This document shows, piece by piece, positions 1 through 7,142 of a DNA stretch of 57,870 nt. Made by a program: the position numbers and the translations under genes. Each line of letters starts with the position of its first letter. Within the stretch, counting starts at the first letter, position 1. Location of the stretch: assembly GCA_013426805.1 (NCBI GenBank), contig JACDZG010000036.1, positions 1-57,870 on the forward strand, written 5' to 3'. The DNA is from Chromatiaceae bacterium. Lineage in GTDB: Bacteria; Pseudomonadota; Gammaproteobacteria; Chromatiales; Chromatiaceae. Below the pieces are notes generated by a model, which saw nothing but the letters and a program-made list of their open reading frames with translations, had not been told where the DNA came from and searched no databases.

Positions 1-117
1 GATCCCAACGGTTTCTCTTAATAAACATGTATAAATAATTTATGCCTCGTTACTTTCAAGCTTGGTGTCTGAGGCCTCGGTCATAAACCCGGCTACCGCG
101 CGATCGGCACGGTCGTT

Positions 118-207
118 GGTCCGCACAACGGACCCTACGGGTCACGGTGTTACCGTAGGGTCCGCTGTGCGGACCGTCCGCGGCCGGCCGGAACGATGAT
201 CAAGGCC
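118..207. repeat. Palindromic mobile-element-like repeat, copy 1 (one conserved end)
   Basis: Positions 118-140 and 153-175 form a 23-bp inverted repeat with one mismatch around a 12-base loop. It is followed at 186-207 by the motif GCCGGAACGATGATCAAGGC. The same end motif recurs at 9130-9152 and 9272-9294 and, diverged, at 11273-11284, 11415-11433, 53942-53964 and 54062-54085. In the better copies it occurs at both ends in inverted orientation, so this is one member of a small non-coding element family. Only the right-hand end is recognisable here. Confidence 0.7.
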
Positions 208-351
208 TTTTGGCAGCAAACGCACTAAACGACTGCCTAAAAGCAGTTGTTGCTGCTGATATGCGTTGCATATAGCATCTAGGTTATAATCAAATGACCT
301 GGAGTGTTCATCACGGATGCGACGAACTTCTTCAACTATAGGATCTTTCAT
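142..351 (-). CDS. Small protein, putative partner in a toxin-antitoxin-like unit
   Basis: A 69-residue protein starting MKDPIVEEVRRIRDEHS. An upstream in-frame extension exists, but the ATG at 351 aligns with the start of a clear paralogue at 1564-1749 (MKTNPIIDEIHNTRREYAER). The shared pattern is a short N-terminal segment, then I-x-(E/H)-x-R-x-E-(H/Y)-x-x-x-F and D-L/A-x-A-I-C. The gene follows the DUF2283 gene by 52 bp on the same strand. Its C-terminus reads into the palindromic element at 118-207: residues GLDHRSGR are encoded by the conserved element end, so the tail is probably acquired and the native protein likely ended near LLPK. Function is unknown; the paralogue's position beside a PIN-domain gene suggests an antitoxin-like or accessory role. 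Confidence 0.6.
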   Translation of the reverse strand: MKDPIVEEVRRIRDEHSRSFDYNLDAICNAYQQQQLLLGSRLVRLLPKGLDHRSGRPRTVRTADPTVTP

Positions 352-403
352 ACTTGATGCGAAAATTAGCAAAAAACTTGTGCCCAGCCCCTTTTCCGAC
401 GAG

Positions 404-619
404 TTAGGTGACCTTTTTCGATAGCTGAAGTAGTCTTGCCTGCGCCGACTCAAGAATCGTGTCTCGCAAATAAGAACTCGCATTGATAATTTCAACGCCA
501 ATTAGCTCGCCATCTGCGTTTAGCTCGGCTGTAACATCAGGGCTGATCTCGACGCTTCCCGCTTCCGCATCATCTGCAATAGAAAGGTGAAGCGTATCGA
601 TATCTTCAAAATAAGTCAT
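404..619 (-). CDS. DUF2283 domain protein
   Basis: A 71-residue protein with the typical DUF2283 layout: an N-terminal YFEDIDTLHLSIADD strand pair, then EISPDVTAELNADGELIGVE and a terminal helix. Members are about 60-80 residues, so this is full length. The family is of unknown biochemical function but is very often found in small toxin-antitoxin-like pairs. It is the first gene of a two-gene minus-strand unit with the small protein at 142-351. Confidence 0.8.
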   Translation of the reverse strand: MTYFEDIDTLHLSIADDAEAGSVEISPDVTAELNADGELIGVEIINASSYLRDTILESAQARLLQLSKKVT

Positions 620-905
620 CTTGGTGTGAGTCAGTTGTTAAACCTTCTGCTTTTGAGTCGGTATGCTACTTGTTGCCTGCTCGTCGCGTGAACAGTGACC
701 GGGCGTTATCGTTTGGTCATCGGCGACGTCTTAAGGAATCATCACAAAATAGTCGCGATGTTTGCCAACCGCAACCATCCGATGAGTGACCGTATCGAAG
801 TATCGTTCCTCGGTGTATCGGAGGATTTGTTCAAGTTGAGGCACTTCAAAGCCCCGCAGTTCTGCCCGATAAATAAGATACTTCGTCCAAAGTATGTTCA
901 CTGGA

Positions 906-1108
906 AGTAACTACTCAGGTAGGCGATTTCGTGAAAACGTCAATTAGTACAGTTTGTTAGCGAGTTTCGACTTTCGCACACTCATCGCAACAACTTTGTA
1001 ACGTATTGATGTTCATAGCGTCGCCCTGTTGCCGTAGTCCGTCGAGAGTCCGTCGCGCCAAGTCAATATCTCGATATTTCATGCGCTTGGATAGACCTGA
1101 GTAGTTAC
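906..1108. repeat. 14-bp inverted repeats enclosing a 41-codon frame
   Basis: GTAACTACTCAGGT at 906-919 is matched exactly by its reverse complement at 1095-1108, and flanking bases are partly similar (CACTGG on each outer side). Between them a minus-strand frame runs from an ATG at 1082 to a stop at 957, encoding 41 residues beginning MKYRDIDLARR and containing CCDEC. The arrangement could be a miniature mobile element with terminal inverted repeats. The small frame has no identified relative and may not be expressed. Confidence 0.4.
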
Positions 1109-1252
1109 CACTGGAAACGCTCAGAGACGATACTCAGGGTTGCTCTATGTGTTGGACGCTACTATTGCGTTCATTGGAAAATGGTTCTGCGCCTGTGGCA
1201 TCCCTTCTTAGCCCATGGCTTAAGTGTTTTTCTTCGCCAGAGCGGAAGCCGT

Positions 1253-1476
1253 GGTCTGTCCCCGGTTTCTCGTTTTAGAACAATAGCTTACAGTGCTAAT
1301 AATCGTGCGAAAACGCGAAAACAATCAAGCTCTACTCAACAAAATCAAAGAGATAGCAATTTTCTCTCGATAAATTTTTGACTCCAAGTCATCAGCAATC
1401 CGCTGTTTTATATATAAAAAGACCTTAACTTAGTGCCATTCTGGTCTGTCCCCGGTTTCTTGTCCCCGGTTTCTCG
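1253..1476. repeat. TGTCCCCGGTTTCT direct repeats
   Basis: The segment GGTCTGTCCCCGGTTTCT occurs at 1253-1270 and 1443-1460, and a third copy of TGTCCCCGGTTTCTCG follows at once at 1461-1476. The copies flank an open region without a gene. They look like interspersed repeat debris, similar in style to the GACCCCGTCCCTACCT repeats near 2418. Confidence 0.6.
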
Positions 1477-1563
1477 CCGAACATGCGGATACAGAGAGAC
1501 GCTCGTGGTGGGCGCTCGCTATTGAGCGGGCCTGTTAGGCTCTTTGTAAGAGGCCAAAGTCAA

Positions 1564-1749
1564 TCAGGCTGCGTGAATATTCATGTCTTGTTGTTCAGAA
1601 GGTTTAGGGCTTGCCGGCACGACGCGGCGGCCTTGACGGCCCTGCTTCCGGCGAGCATCTTCGCAGATCGCGTGTAGGTCATTACCGAACCGTTCAGCAT
1701 ACTCTCTGCGGGTATTGTGGATCTCGTCAATAATTGGGTTCGTCTTCAT
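1564..1749 (-). CDS. Small protein next to a PIN toxin, putative antitoxin
   Basis: A 61-residue protein starting MKTNPIIDEIHNTRREYAER, paralogous to the protein at 142-351. The ATG at 1749 lies one base after the stop codon of the PIN-domain gene (TAA, C, ATG), so the two are translationally linked. The toxin-like gene is first, a reversed order relative to many vapBC pairs. The charged, helical N-terminal half is conserved between the two paralogues; the C-terminal half (basic, then Ser/Pro/Gln-rich) is not. An antitoxin role is inferred from the pairing only. Confidence 0.6.
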   Translation of the reverse strand: MKTNPIIDEIHNTRREYAERFGNDLHAICEDARRKQGRQGRRVVPASPKPSEQQDMNIHAA

Positions 1750-1750
1750 G

Positions 1751-2227
1751 TTATATCTCCAATAGCTCCAATGGCGTGCAAATGATGGGCGGCTCATACC
1801 CGAAAGAGCGGATAACTGCTTCTATTCTGCTTCGGAATGCCGGGTTTGCGATATGTGCGCAATTCCAAGTTAGTAAATAGTCCATACCGCCAATGGCTGC
1901 CATGGCAATATGAAGTGCGTCTATTTTGGCTCTTGGCGGCAAGGATGCGTGCAGCAAGAGTTCTTGTGCGATTAACTCGACTTCTTCCGAGATTTCGATC
2001 TCAGGGATTCCGCTTAGCACTTCCAGTCTTCTCTCGGCTGCTTCCGGTGCGCCGCCTGACGCTTCTTCTAGGACAAATTCTGAGATGAAGAGTTCAAAGT
2101 CCTCGCGCCTGTCCCACCACTCTCTTGTCGTCTCTTGGTTGCCTGCGATAACTATATCCCGACTCCGCCAAGCCGTAAGGTAACTTGGGATTGACGTTTC
2201 AACATACACCTTTGGTTTCAAGGGCAT
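1751..2227 (-). CDS. PIN-domain protein, VapC-like putative RNase toxin
   Basis: 158 residues. The N-terminus KVYVETSIPSYLTAW matches a PIN subfamily in which the first acidic metal ligand lies in VYVETS. Further conserved pieces are an acidic EFVLEEA segment, KIDALHIAMAAI (central Asp and His) and YLLTWNCAHIANP near the C-terminus. PIN proteins are Mg-dependent ribonucleases and many are toxins of type II toxin-antitoxin systems. The next gene starts one base after its stop and is probably the partner. Length is normal for the family, with no sign of damage. Confidence 0.82.
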   Translation of the reverse strand: MPLKPKVYVETSIPSYLTAWRSRDIVIAGNQETTREWWDRREDFELFISEFVLEEASGGAPEAAERRLEVLSGIPEIEISEEVELIAQELLLHASLPPRAKIDALHIAMAAIGGMDYLLTWNCAHIANPAFRSRIEAVIRSFGYEPPIICTPLELLEI

Positions 2228-2417
2228 CTCCTGGTGAAACGATTCTTGGTCTTCCTGCCCACCAAATTGATCCTAACCCATTTAACCCTTGGTCACTCCT
2301 CGGGTAAGGTGCGAGAGGATCGGAGTCCGGTCTTGAGAGGACCTGGATCAGGTCTTGCAATCGCGCATTCTTGACGAGACCAAGGAAACGGCGATTACGT
2401 GCTGGATTACAAGACCT

Positions 2418-2492
2418 GACCCCGTCCCTACCTCTGACCCCGTCCCTACCTCAGACCCCGTCCCTACCTCAGACCTGACCCCGTCCCTACCT
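2418..2492. repeat. Four near-tandem GACCCCGTCCCTACCT repeats
   Basis: The 16-mer GACCCCGTCCCTACCT occurs at 2418-2433, 2436-2451, 2454-2469 and 2477-2492, spaced by 18, 18 and 23 bp. A neighbouring element, GATTACAAGACCTGA at about 2405, echoes AGGTCTTGCAATC at about 2353 and at about 53020. The cluster ends just downstream of the stop of the nuclease gene at 2507, where an attC site of that cassette might have been expected. Confidence 0.75.
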
Positions 2493-2506
2493 GCTTTTCT
2501 CTCAGA

Positions 2507-3460
2507 TTATGCGTCGCCATAGTCCAAGCCGCCAAGGCATGCGGGAATTGCGCCGAGAACACTAATTCTTTCAACTTCCTTCATTGTGAGATTTCGAGAG
2601 ACATACGGAAATAATTCCAGCAGCATTTCTTTTTGGGCTTCGAATGCCTGGGGCGAGTATTGGTAATCACTGTAAATGTGGTTCAATAGCCCTATGACCC
2701 ACCGGATATAGATGGTGGGAATTCTGAGGTCGTGGATGTCTTCCCACTTGTCTATGTATTCGGGCTCGGAAAATCTTGGCTTCAGATGGCGGTCGCATTC
2801 GCCTCGACAACACCAATAAAAATCTTTCACGTGGCGTTCCCGCGATCCGTCTTCTAGATCTCTGAACTTCTCCCAAGAAACGACGATTCCTTTCCGGCCT
2901 TCTGAAATGTCTTCACCGCAGTTTGCACATCGCAGACCGTTTGTGCCTGAAAAGATCTGTGCCTTTGTTGGATTCTCTGCAAGCCACCGTTCATACGAAA
3001 GAGGGAAGTATCGTTGCGCCAATCCACGACCGTTCCGGGTAGACAGTAGAACCTGTTCTATCTTGGATGAGTCAAAAAATTGGTGGCTAATCGATGCAAT
3101 GCTCTCAACCTTATCGATCAACCCCGAAGATGGAAGCGTTGAATAGAATCCTACAAATCCATGACACTCGTTACTTTCAACTGAGTCACGAACTTCAGCT
3201 TCATCGGTTTTCGATACCGATTGGCCTGAATGAGCCTTGTGCTTACAGCTCACAAGCCACTTGACCTTGGTGGTTCCAGCGATGCCAGATCTAGTCTCTT
3301 CGATGATAAGGTCACACCCGCCATCGGCCCCGCGTCCTGGCCCTCTAAGTATGCGATAGCCCAGCATTTCAAAGAAATCTCGGGCAAAAAGTTCAAATGT
3401 GTCTTGCTTTCCGTGGCCTTTGTGAGCCTCCGGAATTTCTTTGAAATCAAGCAGCGGCAT
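2507..3460 (-). CDS. Mrr-like restriction endonuclease with zinc-ribbon-like region (integron cassette gene)
   Basis: 317 residues. The N-terminal part (about 15-140) has the Mrr/PD-(D/E)xK pattern: FARDFFEMLGY, then GRGADGGCDLIIEE (Asp46, Asp50) and WLVSCKHKA (Lys73 as the likely catalytic lysine, with Ser where Glu or Gln is common). The middle has C178-x2-C181 and a CC...C cluster at about 217-222 that could form a zinc ribbon. This points to a nuclease acting on foreign or modified DNA. The ATG at 3460 lies 18 bp from the attC-like site at 3478-3572 with AAGGGG upstream, as expected for the first codon of a gene cassette. No attC is seen beyond its 3' end, which is followed by repeats. 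Confidence 0.75.
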   Translation of the reverse strand: MPLLDFKEIPEAHKGHGKQDTFELFARDFFEMLGYRILRGPGRGADGGCDLIIEETRSGIAGTTKVKWLVSCKHKAHSGQSVSKTDEAEVRDSVESNECHGFVGFYSTLPSSGLIDKVESIASISHQFFDSSKIEQVLLSTRNGRGLAQRYFPLSYERWLAENPTKAQIFSGTNGLRCANCGEDISEGRKGIVVSWEKFRDLEDGSRERHVKDFYWCCRGECDRHLKPRFSEPEYIDKWEDIHDLRIPTIYIRWVIGLLNHIYSDYQYSPQAFEAQKEMLLELFPYVSRNLTMKEVERISVLGAIPACLGGLDYGDA

Positions 3461-3477
3461 TGTGTCCCCTTAGTGAG

Positions 3478-3572
3478 GCATAACGTCAAAGGCCAAGGCG
3501 GCGCGCGCTTGCACGACACCGGCCAGTTGACTCCGACCCTGATGGCGCTCGCTCTTTGGCCGCCCGTTAGGC
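3478..3572 (-). repeat. attC-like integron recombination site 1
   Basis: Read on the minus strand, the site begins GCCTAAC (perfect RYYYAAC box) and ends GTTATGC (GTTRRRY box with one deviation), 95 bp apart. The inner arms pair imperfectly around GGCCAA, giving the long hairpin expected of attC. It lies between the stop of the gene at 3750 and the start of the gene at 3460. A covariance-model attC search would be the decisive test. Confidence 0.6.
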
Positions 3573-3658
3573 ACGCGTAGGATTCATGATTTGGCCTGCC
3601 ACGGCAAGAGGCAAGTGCGGTCTCCGCTTCCCCTTGCGTTGCCGTATTCAGTGCATTT

Positions 3659-3735
3659 AGTAAACTGTCACCGTAATTCCTGTCACCGTAATTCCCAGAT
3701 CTCCATGAATTAAGTAAACTGTCACCGGAACTCCC
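3659..3735. repeat. Three CTGTCACCG-containing repeats
   Basis: AGTAAACTGTCACCGTAATTCC at 3659-3680 is followed directly by TGTCACCGTAATTCCC (3681-3696), and a variant AGTAAACTGTCACCGGAACTCCC lies at 3713-3735. They sit between the end of the cassette gene at 3750 and its attC-like site. They look like an insertion of interspersed repeats into the cassette. Confidence 0.6.
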
Positions 3736-3749
3736 GGTTGACCGAGAGG

Positions 3750-4505
3750 TTAGACAGTCATTGCCCCACGAGTCAGCGCAACGAATTCGGCTGAGAATCT
3801 GGTGAGTTGGCTGAGCGTCGATGCCGCATATGAATGAATAGGCTTTAACTCGATTTGCGGTGGATGTGCCTTGACGCAAACCAAAGAGCCATCACGTTCA
3901 GCAAAGTCCATTCCGAACATCAGCTGCTGCATTCCTCTTGCCGGATGTACGAGATGATCGCGGGCCGAGATAAGCTGATCAAGCCAGATACCCTTGTGCT
4001 CGGATATTAAGGCTTCCAGTTTCGCTGCGACGTCCTTCTTGTCCTTTACAGCATTGGCTCTGAGGGCATTGAGGACGCGCCCCCCGTACACTTCCTTATC
4101 GCGATGGAAGCCGTCAACGGCACACCCGACAATCTTCTCGGTCTTGAGAAGTTGCACCATGAGATCCAGCAGTGACTTTGCTCCAGAGAAAAAGCCTTGA
4201 ATGCGGATATGGAGGTCTGGCTGCTGACCAAAGAATGCCATCTTTTCAAGGTCGAACTTTGCCAACTTCCATTGACCCTGAATTGTTGAGACATGCGATG
4301 CGCACAGACGCTCAGCGTCTTCGCACATCGCCGACAGTTGCTCGACGCAATAGTGAAGCACGGAATACTCAGTCCAGCACGATTGGATCACCCCCTTGCT
4401 GTCGCCAGTCCATGAGTTTGGGTTGAAGAATTCGGCACCGACCAGGCAGGATGGGTCAGCGCAAACTACCGGGACGCGATTCCGAGTTTGATCAGTGGTA
4501 GTCAC
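3750..4505 (-). CDS. Putative HEPN-like protein (integron cassette gene)
   Basis: 251 residues with a GTG start at 4505, placed 17 bp after the GTTAGAC end of the attC-like site at 4522-4580. I recognise no named family. The predicted helical body contains FFSGAKSLLDLMVQLL and, near residues 175-190, LISARDHLVHP, which holds an R-x4-H pair (Arg182, His187). That motif and its all-helical context resemble HEPN RNases, which serve in toxin-antitoxin and abortive-infection systems. Two Cys (15, 20) lie near the N-terminus. The HEPN reading is inference from one motif; structure prediction would settle it. Confidence 0.5.
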   Translation of the reverse strand: MTTTDQTRNRVPVVCADPSCLVGAEFFNPNSWTGDSKGVIQSCWTEYSVLHYCVEQLSAMCEDAERLCASHVSTIQGQWKLAKFDLEKMAFFGQQPDLHIRIQGFFSGAKSLLDLMVQLLKTEKIVGCAVDGFHRDKEVYGGRVLNALRANAVKDKKDVAAKLEALISEHKGIWLDQLISARDHLVHPARGMQQLMFGMDFAERDGSLVCVKAHPPQIELKPIHSYAASTLSQLTRFSAEFVALTRGAMTV

Positions 4506-4521
4506 GGCTCAGGATCAGAGT

Positions 4522-4580
4522 GTCTAACGCTCGCGCTCAGCCGCGGCGCTTTGCCCGTCGGCTGCAGCGCGGTGTTAGGT
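4522..4580 (-). repeat. attC integron recombination site 2 (59 bp, near-ideal)
   Basis: On the minus strand the site reads ACCTAAC at one end and GTTAGAC at the other, both fitting the RYYYAAC / GTTRRRY consensus, with a total length of 59 bp. The inner boxes CGCTGCAGC and GCTGAGCG are complementary except for one extra base, the extrahelical base typical of attC, and the core CCGCGGC/GGGC pairs as a hairpin. The stop codon of the upstream cassette gene (TAA at 4577-4575) lies inside the first box. This is the strongest attC in the window. Confidence 0.82.
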
Positions 4581-5696
4581 GGCACTCGCATTGCGACCAA
4601 AACAGAAGTCCGCCTTCAAGTCTAAGAACATCGGATCGTATTGTCCGCTCCGCGTCGCGATCCATGCACCCTCTCCACGTGCCGACGAGGCAGCGCTCCG
4701 AAAAGCATTGCTAAAAAACGCTCCGGTCCCCAAAGCGTTGTAAAGCAGCGATTCGAACTCCTCGGCGTAGTTCACATAGAGGTTCTCTGTTGCCGCGACC
4801 AGCGCGCACATGTCCGTTGCTCGGAACGACCTTACGACCTGAACCGAGTTGCATGTTGCAAGGAAGATGAACTGGAGGCCAAGTCCATCCAACTGGGTAA
4901 AGAACGCATCCGCATTCACCTCAGCGTCGTTCACAAGCAGATTACCGCCTGCGACGTTGGTGTAGAAGTGCACACCGTCGTAGCCTGTGGCAAGAGGTCG
5001 TAGGTCCGTCAGAATCGGACGATGAAGCTCGGAGATCGTCAGGAAGGGTCGGCGCAGGCCAGATATCGTCGGGGTGGGCGATGCAGTTGAAACTCGAGCC
5101 GGTCCACTCTGGCGCGAGTGTTCCCCGAAGACTCGCAACTCGAACTCCTCCGAATACCCGCTCATAAGCAGAACTCTCCCGGCCTTCGGGTGAACTTCGC
5201 GGGGCAGGCGCTCTTTCTGTATTACCTCTCCGCCTAGCTCCAGCGTGACCTCCGCGAAGTAGTCATCCGTCGCGGTGTTACCGCACGCGCTGATCGGAAA
5301 GGCCATTTGCAGCGCAATAGGTTCTTCGTGTACGTCGAATCGAGACAGGCGAAACCTGACTCCCCGAAGGTCCTCGAGATAGACGACGTCGTATGGCTTT
5401 TCTGAACTGCCATATGAACGACCGTGGGATGCAGTGGCAAAAAAGGAGCCGCCCGCCGTCGTCGTGTGAGATCTCGTGAACGTCGCACGCAGCGCATCGC
5501 CGATATCGACTTCGTTTTGGAGAGACACATCGGATCGTGGCCGGACGCGCAGGCACAGGTCTTTGTGAGTACCGGCCTGAAGGACGACTGGAACAACCAG
5601 ACGGGAAGGCCCGACTTCACCATCGAATGCGACCCGTAGCCCCGACGTAGCGATACGCGCCTTAGCAGCGCTTGGGTTTGTGCTCGGGCTGCTCAT
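4575..5696 (-). CDS. CHAT-like (caspase-fold) putative protease (integron cassette gene)
   Basis: 373 residues, ATG at 5696 preceded by a strong AGGAGG. The N-terminal 200 residues are beta-rich and unrecognised. The C-terminal third resembles a CHAT/caspase-like domain: YDGVHFYTNVAGGNLLVND (candidate catalytic His243) followed by LQFIFLATCNSVQVV (candidate catalytic Cys282), then LVAATENLYVNYAEEF and an FFSNAFRSA helix. The His strand, Gly-rich turn, hydrophobic strand, Cys order is that of CHAT proteases. Family members act as proteolytic effectors in immunity-like systems. The usual TPR or ATPase partner is absent; the gene stands alone between two attC-like sites, so it is a mobile single-gene cassette. 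Substrate and trigger are unknown. Confidence 0.6.
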   Translation of the reverse strand: MSSPSTNPSAAKARIATSGLRVAFDGEVGPSRLVVPVVLQAGTHKDLCLRVRPRSDVSLQNEVDIGDALRATFTRSHTTTAGGSFFATASHGRSYGSSEKPYDVVYLEDLRGVRFRLSRFDVHEEPIALQMAFPISACGNTATDDYFAEVTLELGGEVIQKERLPREVHPKAGRVLLMSGYSEEFELRVFGEHSRQSGPARVSTASPTPTISGLRRPFLTISELHRPILTDLRPLATGYDGVHFYTNVAGGNLLVNDAEVNADAFFTQLDGLGLQFIFLATCNSVQVVRSFRATDMCALVAATENLYVNYAEEFESLLYNALGTGAFFSNAFRSAASSARGEGAWIATRSGQYDPMFLDLKADFCFGRNASAT

Positions 5697-5731
5697 TGTT
5701 GCACGTCCTCCTTTTCATTCCTGTACTTGCC

Positions 5732-5808
5732 ACCTAACTGAGTAGCTAAGCTGAATCGGCGGAGCGAGAGCGACGCCGATTTCAGCTTTAGCGATAGCTT
5801 GGTTTCCC
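5732..5808 (-). repeat. attC-like integron recombination site 3 (one degenerate end)
   Basis: On the minus strand the site ends with a perfect GTTAGGT at 5738-5732, and its other end is a degenerate GGGAAAC. Between them GCTAAAGCTGAAATCGGCG pairs with CGCCGATTCAGCTTAGC, a long stem with extrahelical bases. It lies 36 bp upstream of the CHAT-like gene, as expected for the attC of a preceding cassette. No gene is found on its far side. Confidence 0.55.
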
Positions 5809-5848
5809 GACGAGAATCGAGTGCAGTCATCGCAGCGCACCAAGGGCG

Positions 5849-5958
5849 GATGAAAAAATTCTTGCGGGTCAGCGGGAGCGAGTCCGTTCGCGCATCAACT
5901 GCGTTATGCGCGAACGGACTCGCTCCCTCTACTTATCATGAATCCTGAATTTTTCATC
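5849..5958. repeat. 110-bp nested palindrome
   Basis: Perfect 22-bp arms at 5874-5895 and 5906-5927 surround a 10-base loop. A second, outer pair (GATGAAAAAATTC at 5849-5861 and GAATTTTTCATC at 5947-5958) encloses them. The element could fold into one long hairpin and looks like a miniature non-autonomous element. It lies beyond the last attC-like site. Confidence 0.7.
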
Positions 5959-6378
5959 TACAATATTTGCGCTGTAATTCGAGCGGAAACACAACTCGCA
6001 AATATACACTAATGGTGAACAATAGCTACATTTTGGCAGAGGAACTACCCCATAACACGTCGCCTTTTCAGGATTGGATCAGTGTTTTCTCAGGTTGTCA
6101 AGCCCTTGCGCGCAGTTCCACACCGCACCGTTCGTGCGTCATGAGGCAAGATTGCCTCATCACGCACGAAGGCGTCGAGGGTACGCCACCTAAACCGGCC
6201 GATGCGACGATTGTTCTCAGAAAAGAATAAACGAAGAAACACTCTTGTGAAGTCTCTTTCTCGACGGTTGGTTAGGGTGTTCGGGAGGCACCGACCGAGG
6301 GCTGACATGCGTCGGTTCAACTGGTGTTTCCAGGATAGCAGGCGCGGAGGCCGTTGCCCGCCTTCTGTGACCCTGTCG
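5959..6378. other. Intergenic stretch with one hairpin
   Basis: No supported gene. A strong hairpin lies at 6131-6170, with 19-bp arms carrying one mismatch and a 2-base loop. Downstream the sequence runs to the 3' end of the damaged gene at 6379. I see no other structure here. Confidence 0.5.
6131..6170. repeat. 40-bp hairpin
   Basis: TTCGTGCGTCATGAGGCAA at 6131-6149 pairs with its reverse complement at 6152-6170 with one mismatch and a 2-base gap. There is no T-run after it on either strand, so a simple terminator is unlikely. It is more probably a REP-type element. Confidence 0.55.
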
Positions 6379-7142
6379 TCAGAGACGATTCTCCCCCTCG
6401 GCCGCCGCCGGCTCGGGCGTGGCCGCTTCGCCCTGGTAGGCGCGGCGGAAGGCTTCGACGAAGGGTCGGAAATCCTTCACGGTGCCGTAGATGGCGACCA
6501 CACCCGCGCGCCGACGGTCGTAGACCAGGTTGACGCCTTCGGTGCGTCCGGCGGGATTCGGGCGGGCCTCGCCGTTGTAGTAGATCCAGTGCCGGGCGTG
6601 CACGGAAGCATAGATCAGCTCCTGCTCGGCATGGCTCAGCCAGAGGACGACATAGTTCCAACTGCCGATGCTGAGCTTGACCTTGTGGGTGCTCGTCTCG
6701 GGCGACTCGGGATCGACCTGCCACTGAAAGACCGGGATCGGGCCGTCATAGGTCGGGTCCGCGTTACCCTGCGGCCCCTCGATGAGCGGCGGTTCGAAGT
6801 CTGCGGGCGGCTCGGTCGGCGGTCCCTTCGACTTCGGCGGCTTGCCTGCCGTGTCCTCGCCTGCCGCGAGCAGGTCCTTCAGGTGCGGCGCGCCGCCGTG
6901 TCCGGGGTCGGGAATGGGATCCAGACCGTATTCGCGCAGGTCCACCTGCAGCGGATTGATGGAGGCGCCCCGCCGAGCAGCAGCGAATCGTCGTCGTAGG
7001 GTGGCTCGGTGTGGATCGCGATCGTCTCGAAGTGCGCCTCCCGCAGCAGCCCGTGGACCTCGCGCTCCATGGTGGCGACCTTCTCGGCGTTGATCGAGTC
7101 CGGCGTGATCTCGACCTTGATGGTCGCCACCTGCGGGCTCAC
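6379..7142 (-). pseudogene. Frameshifted conserved hypothetical gene
   Basis: A GTG at 7142 opens a frame beginning MSPQVATIKVEITPDS that is coherent to about position 6965 (...PYDDDSLLLGG). A different frame then carries on coherently from INPLQVDLREYGLDPIPDPG to the stop at 6379. The two halves abut without overlap, so one indel near 6965, in a GGCGGGGCGCC run, breaks the gene. The C-terminal part has a Pro-rich linker, then WNYVVLWLSHAEQ and DFRPFVEAFRRAYQGE. The intact product would be about 253 residues. I do not recognise the family. A sequencing error in the G/C-rich run is possible. The neighbouring region is full of gene fragments, which favours real decay. Confidence 0.55.

Larger units (their letters stand above)
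620..1563. other. Gene-poor, AT-richer stretch with inverted and direct repeats
   Basis: No convincing gene of normal size is present. Open frames at 695-910, 1181-1381 and 1483-1677 on the plus strand have no recognisable family features and look accidental. The stretch holds an inverted repeat pair (906-919 and 1095-1108) enclosing a 41-codon minus-strand frame at 957-1082, and three copies of a short TGTCCCCGGTTTCT motif (1253-1272, 1443-1460, 1461-1476). Composition is visibly less GC-rich than the housekeeping part of the window. Confidence 0.5.

Noticed and set aside
695-910. 71-codon open frame on the plus strand
   Set aside because: No ribosome site, no family features and unlikely residue pattern; treated as chance.
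3250-3879. 209-codon minus-strand frame between the Mrr-like and HEPN-like genes
   Set aside because: It crosses the attC-like site and the CTGTCACCG repeats and overlaps two better genes in other frames.
5809-6378. Search for an integron integrase beside the attC cluster
   Set aside because: No tyrosine-recombinase frame exists there or elsewhere in the window.
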